Assembly (NCBI GenBank): GCA_019828565.1
Contig: JAHDYR010000025.1
Location: 806,001 to 870,000 of the forward strand
DNA length: 64,000 nucleotides
DNA from: Carpediemonas membranifera
Taxonomy: Eukaryota; Fornicata
Reading direction: 5' to 3'
Shown here: one piece after another, positions 59,412 through 64,000 of the stretch
Layout of the letters: every line of letters starts with the position of its first letter
Position numbering within the stretch: the first letter of the stretch is position 1
Position numbers and translations under genes: made by a program
Notes under the pieces: model-generated
The model's input: the letters and a program-made list of their open reading frames with translations, nothing else
Databases searched by the model: none
Told to the model about the DNA's origin: nothing

Positions 59412-61054
59412 GCTCGGCCCACGGGTCAAGGTCGACTGGGATGATCTCTGTCCGCCTTATGGACACCTCGCACTCGACCAACTCGGCCACCCCATCTGAC
59501 ACCGTCTTCGCGTAAAACCACTGGCCGGTGGAGTTGCGGAACGAGAGGACGTCGCTGTCACTAACCCACTGATTTCCAAATACTGTCACCTCAAAGGGCC
59601 CAGCGTACTGCTTGTCGTAATTGCAGAAATGAGTATGGCCATCAGTGACCCAGACATGAGTCGACTCTTGGCAATAGAACCCCCTGACTTTCTTTGGGAA
59701 GCGGAATGGGGTGGCTGTGAGGCAGCGAGCGTACTCACTGTACCCTGGCAGCAGGCCCGACTGGGCGATATGAGGGAGAACTTGGCCGGTGAACAGCAGC
59801 TGGCGGCCGCTGAGGAAGTAATTGAAGGTATTATCTAGCCCAATGCTTGGTATCCGGTCGACCCTGAAGGGCAGCTCCTCGAAGCCAGTCATCTCGTTCT
59901 CGTGCCCGAGTCCCAGCCGGCCATACTCATTATCTCCACTGATCATTTGCCGATCGCCCATGGAGAGGATGACAGCGCTGTTCCATAAATGCATGATGTG
60001 ATCTGGGACAAAGCCAGCGGGCACGGCGACTGGGTGGAAGCGTTCGGTGTTCGCCTCGACTGGGCCGACATACCTTCTTGGACCCTCACCAGCCATGACA
60101 GTGCCGACCGGGGTGAGAATGAGCGCCTGCCATCCATCCATCGACACATCCGTCACCATCCTGTACTTATCCCAGGCGGGCAGGCTGGCCTCGCGCTCGG
60201 CGACCTTGGGGCAGTTGGGGAAGGTGAGGCGGGTCGGGTCGACGAACCCAATGACTTGAACCCCAGCTGACCATAATAGTTCTCCCCCCAGCCCCACAGA
60301 CCCTTGGGCGTCCTGGCGATATGGGTGTACCTGTCGCTGTAGACCTCGAGGGCCCGGGGCATCCTGGCCCTGGTGAGGGCGGTGTGCTTGTCAGTGTCGA
60401 GCATGAAGAGTCGGCCCATGTACATGCGGTGGTGGTAACATCCGTAACAGTTACCACACTCATCCTCGTCACTGCACTGATAGCTCTCGCCGTCCTTCTC
60501 GGCGACGTTCAGCGTGAAGAAGAACTTGCGGCAGAGGAACCAGAGGCACTTGGCCTCGGGGGTGAGAGCCTTGCGGATCTTGTTATGCAAATCGGTTGCG
60601 TCTGGCCACTTCTCTCGAGCCTCGTCCAGCACCCTGTCCTCGAGGTCTGGGTTGGCCCCGCCACCCAGCAGACACGCCCACACCGCGCCCTGGTTCAGCG
60701 TGTGCATGGCGACCGGGAGCTCCTCGCCGTCCGCGAGCTCGACGTTCATGGACAGCGGGGGGCCGCTGGTGAGGATCGAGCAGGCGCGGTCGAGGAGGGC
60801 TTGCGCGGTTGGCTTGAGAGGGGGATCTTGCAGAGCGTGGCGAGGAGGGATTCGAGAGAAGGGGCGCTCGTTGGTGTAGAAGTGCTATCTGTTTTGTGCA
60901 TCGAGGGCATTTGTTCGCCGAAGTGTCTGGAGTAGGCGCACTGGAGCAACGAGGGGATGTCCCCAGAGATGGAGGCCGTTGCGGTGAGCGTGGCGCGATG
61001 TGCGGAGATAAGCGCATCTCTGATGGCCGATGGCGAGGAACTAGCGCTGCTCAT
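59407..61054 (-). pseudogene. RCC1-like family, broken copy I (inverted partner of H)
   Basis: The same two frameshifts as copy H divide it into frames 60746-61054, 60153-60749 and 59407 to about 60250. The last 35 codons or so (ending RTEIIPVDLDPWAEQ) resemble copy D rather than H, while the H-like tail is left downstream at 59264-59345. This is a recombination or conversion join. The middle uses DATDLHNKIRKALTP, as in C, D and E, where H has DETEMYDKLRKALTP. Otherwise the pair is nearly identical. Confidence 0.8.
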
Positions 61055-61100
61055 CGCTTTCAACGCTCAGTTCGGTGATGGCCAAATTCTGACTGACGAC
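59515..61100 (-). repeat. Large inverted repeat, right arm (copy I)
   Basis: Partner of about 54490-56075. The spacer of about 3.4 kb carries the flavoprotein and CPAP-like genes, so recombination between arms would invert that two-gene block. Confidence 0.75.
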
Positions 61101-61357
61101 TTGCTGACCACCGCTGCGGATCAGACGCGACGCTGTGAGTCACGAGCTCAGTCTAGAGCCAGCAGCATTTGTCTCCCAACCTGCTGATGGCCTCTGAACT
61201 CTGCCCCGCAGTCATCCCAAGAAGACCTCCAAGCTGTCCAAGAACCTTGCGATCTTTAGAAGTCAGATTCCTGCAATGTAGTGTGCTTCAAGAAATATGT
61301 ACAGAGAAAGAAAGGCCACCACTCCCCAATGGTCCAATCGCTCGTAACGTCGTAAAA
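61055..61357. other. Divergent intergenic region, no gene seen
   Basis: This is 303 bases between the start of copy I and the leucine-rich-repeat gene. The first 45 bases belong to the large inverted repeat. The rest shows no coding frame, repeat or RNA-like fold that I can support and probably holds the promoters. Confidence 0.4.
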
Positions 61358-64000
61358 ATGAGCAAATTATGGCACAACAATTGGAGACCAAACCGGGACA
61401 ACCAAGAGGAAATGCCCAATGCAGGATCGCTTTCCCGGCTTGTATTGAACAAGCAGGCTGGAATTGCGCTCAAGAAAGCCATAGTTGTCGATCTTCGCGG
61501 GAAATCATGTACTGACCTTCGTTTCATCGATGATTGCGTGCGAATGGAGACGTTGATCGCTGATAACTGTGGGCTAACAGATATATCGCGCATGGACGGC
61601 TGCCACGCGCTCTTCAACTTCTCTGCGGCCCACAACGGCCTCACAGTGCTTGATACCCTCTCATCCTTCGCCTCTTTCGGCGTCCTGAATCTCTCCCACA
61701 ACTTTATCGAGTTCGACCACCTCCTAGCCATCCACAGCTGTCAGGTCGTCTCTCTATGGCTCGAAGGAACGCCACTGGCCTCCGACCCTCACTACCGCAT
61801 ACTCGTGACCCTCGCCTGCCCCCTCGCTTGGGCTCTAGACGGTATCCCCTTCACCGCAGAGGAGAGGGCCGCAGCACAGGCGATCAGAGACGGCACGGGC
61901 GTCATACCCGCTCCACCACTGCCACCCCTCCTCTTGTCGCGAGAGGTGAAGAAGTCGAGGATGGCTGCGATGACAGAGGACGCGACACCGACGGTCAGGA
62001 CGGTCTTTGACCAGATGTTCCCAGCCTCTACGGCGGCCAGACCCACCTCGAGCGTGATGACGGCGAGATACCGTTATCTGATCCAATCTCACAGGATATG
62101 GGCTGACCAGTGGGTTGCATACACGCGACTCATGAACCGTCAGCCATCCCTCCCATTCAAATGGCCGCTGACCGCCACCAACACCACCAAGGCTGGTCTG
62201 GCCACCCTCATCGTCTGGGCGGCCACAACACCCCTGCCCCAGCGGAACGATAGCCCACCCACCTCACTGGTCACCCCCTCAGAGTTCCATCCCCACCTGG
62301 GTCTGCTCTGCTCCGCCCTGGGGGTCGATCCGTCCCTTGCCGCGGCCCCCACGCCTGTTCTCCTTGCTGTAGCCCACTCCTTCCTCACCGCGCTCAAGAG
62401 CCACGTTGTTCCAGATGCTACAGGGTTGTGTCAGATCGCAGACCCATCCAGTGACGCACAACTCGCGAAGTTTATCAACAAGGGCGCGTATGACTCAATC
62501 ATGGCCTTCCTGACCCGAGGGGAGGATTTGGATCCAATCGTGTCAGATATAGCCTTCCTGTACCTCACCAGCATCGAAATGGAGGTCACGCGGACCAAGG
62601 ACCGCACTGCAGTCCCGCTGCGGGCGTTCAGGGCTCAGGTTGCGTCGGGATTCAGCAAGGAGCAGCAGCCGAACCCCGACCACGTCAGTGTGCTTAGTTC
62701 GACGGTCAGGGGTGTGCGAGAGGCCGTGATTCTCTCAGGATATTGGGATATGTTCTGTCGCGGTGACATTCCGGACCACCCTGAGGCAGCCATCCTGCCC
62801 GCGGCCCACATTGGGCGTGAGGTCAGGAGCGCTGTGATGAAGCGTTTGTCAGACATAGCCAGTACAGAATCTGATATCGGATCGGCTGAAGATTTAGCGA
62901 ATCTGAAAAATCGGATACGAATGCTTCGTGAGCCCGCGTATCGGCTCAAGCTTGAGAAGGAAGAGGCCCGTGTCGAGAAGGAGCGTTCGTTTGCTGCCTC
63001 TATGCAACAGGCGCTAGACCAGGGCGGCGTCACCGATGTTGAGCAGACCCAGACCGCCAGAGAGGCGAGTGAGGACGCCAGGGCAGGGGTTGCACGAGAG
63101 ACAGTCGTGGCAGGCGTAACCGTCACCGAGGGCGAGACGCATGCGCCAGTTTCTTCGACGTCTGGCCCTGCTGAGGGGTCGACCCGAAAAGTCAAAGTCA
63201 GAGTCAAGTCAGCGGAGGTTGTCACGGCCCCTGCGGTCGGGCATCACGTGGTCCTAGCATCCGGGGCCATGGGTCGGGTGGTCGATACCATAGATACTGT
63301 AGCTTATGTTACAGACATTGATGGCGAGATCCACGTCGTCCCTCTACCGGAGCTGGTCGAAGAAATCTCGACAACGAGCCTGAAGCCGTTCGTCGTTTGG
63401 CGACACCGCCCCAGCAACACTCCCATGAGCACCTATCGCCCAAAGCCGAAGCCCCAGGGTCAAGCCAGGCAGAAGCCCCCACAGGTCGAAGCTTTCAGCC
63501 GTGAAGACTCCCAGCGCACGGAGTTCGGCCTCGTAAGCACCACCGTGGCCAATGTCTCGCGTCATGTGCCCAGTGCCCGGGCATGGACGCCGATCAAAGT
63601 GCAGAGGGTGATTACGCTGGATGAAACCCTGCTTAACCCGCCTGATGAGGCCGAGCAGCTCGAGAAGGAGACGGCCAGACTGCTCACGACAATGAGCGTG
63701 GGCAGCTTGACGGGAAAGAAGGCGTTTATTACTGAGTCGTCACCCCTCACAAGCCAGATCATTGACGCCGAGAACAAGGCGCTCCACACGACCATATCAG
63801 ACGCCCAGCATGAGCGACGCAAGATCCTCGATGACATTGGTGCAGTTTTACCCGAGTACAACCCTCTCAGGACGACCGAGATGGTGCAGCAAGCCCGGGC
63901 CGACGCCGCCAAGGGGCCAACCGTCCGCCCTCCGACCAAGTGGTTCAAAAACACGACCCTGCCTCGCAATAAGAACACTCTAGGCGCACCCATGCTCACG
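61358..64000 (+). CDS. Leucine-rich-repeat protein, 3' end outside window
   Basis: The frame is open from ATG at 61358 (MSKLWHNNWRPNRD) to the last base, giving 881 codons without a stop. Residues about 35-165 form an SDS22/axonemal-type LRR set: IVVDLRGKSCTDLRFIDD, METLIADNCGLTDISRMDG, FGVLNLSHNFIEF and SLWLEGTPLASDPHYR, where the last resembles an LRR cap. Residues about 175-480 are helical. About 500-570 is charged and possibly coiled (LKLEKEEARVEKERSFAA). After 620 it is low-complexity Pro/Lys/Gln-rich with KPKPQGQARQKPP. Such LRR proteins often work in flagella or as phosphatase regulators; the role here is unknown. Confidence 0.85.
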   Translation, partial: MSKLWHNNWRPNRDNQEEMPNAGSLSRLVLNKQAGIALKKAIVVDLRGKSCTDLRFIDDCVRMETLIADNCGLTDISRMDGCHALFNFSAAHNGLTVLDTLSSFASFGVLNLSHNFIEFDHLLAIHSCQVVSLWLEGTPLASDPHYRILVTLACPLAWALDGIPFTAEERAAAQAIRDGTGVIPAPPLPPLLLSREVKKSRMAAMTEDATPTVRTVFDQMFPASTAARPTSSVMTARYRYLIQSHRIWADQWVAYTRLMNRQPSLPFKWPLTATNTTKAGLATLIVWAATTPLPQRNDSPPTSLVTPSEFHPHLGLLCSALGVDPSLAAAPTPVLLAVAHSFLTALKSHVVPDATGLCQIADPSSDAQLAKFINKGAYDSIMAFLTRGEDLDPIVSDIAFLYLTSIEMEVTRTKDRTAVPLRAFRAQVASGFSKEQQPNPDHVSVLSSTVRGVREAVILSGYWDMFCRGDIPDHPEAAILPAAHIGREVRSAVMKRLSDIASTESDIGSAEDLANLKNRIRMLREPAYRLKLEKEEARVEKERSFAASMQQALDQGGVTDVEQTQTAREASEDARAGVARETVVAGVTVTEGETHAPVSSTSGPAEGSTRKVKVRVKSAEVVTAPAVGHHVVLASGAMGRVVDTIDTVAYVTDIDGEIHVVPLPELVEEISTTSLKPFVVWRHRPSNTPMSTYRPKPKPQGQARQKPPQVEAFSREDSQRTEFGLVSTTVANVSRHVPSARAWTPIKVQRVITLDETLLNPPDEAEQLEKETARLLTTMSVGSLTGKKAFITESSPLTSQIIDAENKALHTTISDAQHERRKILDDIGAVLPEYNPLRTTEMVQQARADAAKGPTVRPPTKWFKNTTLPRNKNTLGAPMLT

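Noticed and set aside
1-64000. tRNA, rRNA, CRISPR arrays, insertion sequences and telomeric repeats
   Set aside because: I looked through the intergenic stretches and saw no cloverleaf with a plausible anticodon arm, no spaced short repeats and no transposase. A dedicated scan (tRNAscan-SE, Infernal) could still find divergent RNAs.

Overview
This window is nuclear DNA from a unicellular eukaryote, most likely an anaerobic flagellated metamonad of the fornicate type (a Carpediemonas-like organism would fit; this placement is inference). Eukaryotic genes present include a complete dynein heavy-chain architecture, a CPAP/SAS-4 centriole protein, a VPS9-domain Rab GEF, a CTLH-type protein and long coiled coils. 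Genes are dense, GC-rich and mostly uninterrupted, on both strands, and use all three standard stops. Three short introns (32, 65 and 82 nt) can be placed by frame and homology. All end in CTCACNCAG, like the fused branch-point/3' splice motif of Giardia. Six AGTAAAY motifs sit on or just after stop codons, matching the known Giardia polyadenylation signal AGTRAAY. Several enzymes look bacterial in type: thioredoxin-type arsenate reductase, an Old Yellow Enzyme-like flavoprotein with an Fe-S cysteine cluster, threonine synthase and lipoate-protein ligase.

Layout. 1-6.3 kb: end of an unknown gene, a 1205-aa coiled-coil protein and a two-TM protein. 6.7-13.3 kb: three members of an RCC1-like family (one intact, two broken) with a small DUF4241-like gene between them. 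13.6-16.5 kb: an intron-containing, probably degenerate class III nucleotide cyclase and a CTLH/UBA-like protein. 16.7-30.3 kb: a 4545-aa dynein heavy-chain-like protein in which I find no Walker A lysine motif. 30.3-32.6 kb: an RCC1-family relic and an intact member. 32.7-37.3 kb: lipoate ligase and a divergently transcribed NAD(P)HX dehydratase fused to cold-shock/OB-like modules. 37.4-42.3 kb: an intact RCC1-like gene, a 41-codon small ORF, arsenate reductase and a broken RCC1-like copy. 42.7-49.0 kb: a degenerate small GTPase head-to-head with a VPS9 GEF, an unknown helical gene, a short coiled coil and threonine synthase. 49.2-53.4 kb: small secreted-protein genes in a large, apparently perfect inverted duplication. 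53.5-61.1 kb: a second small ORF, an RCC1-family relic, and two frameshifted RCC1-like copies in opposite orientation flanking the flavoprotein and CPAP genes. 61.4-64 kb: a leucine-rich-repeat gene running off the end.

Two themes stand out. First, the RCC1-like family (three intact, five broken and at least three fragments in 64 kb) has swappable N-termini, shared frameshifts and mosaic sequence, so it is an amplifying, recombining family. Second, several regulatory or motor proteins have lost catalytic residues: the dynein P-loops, the cyclase transition-state residues and the GTPase P-loop. The small secreted genes and the two MG-starting small ORFs are the least explained parts of the window.
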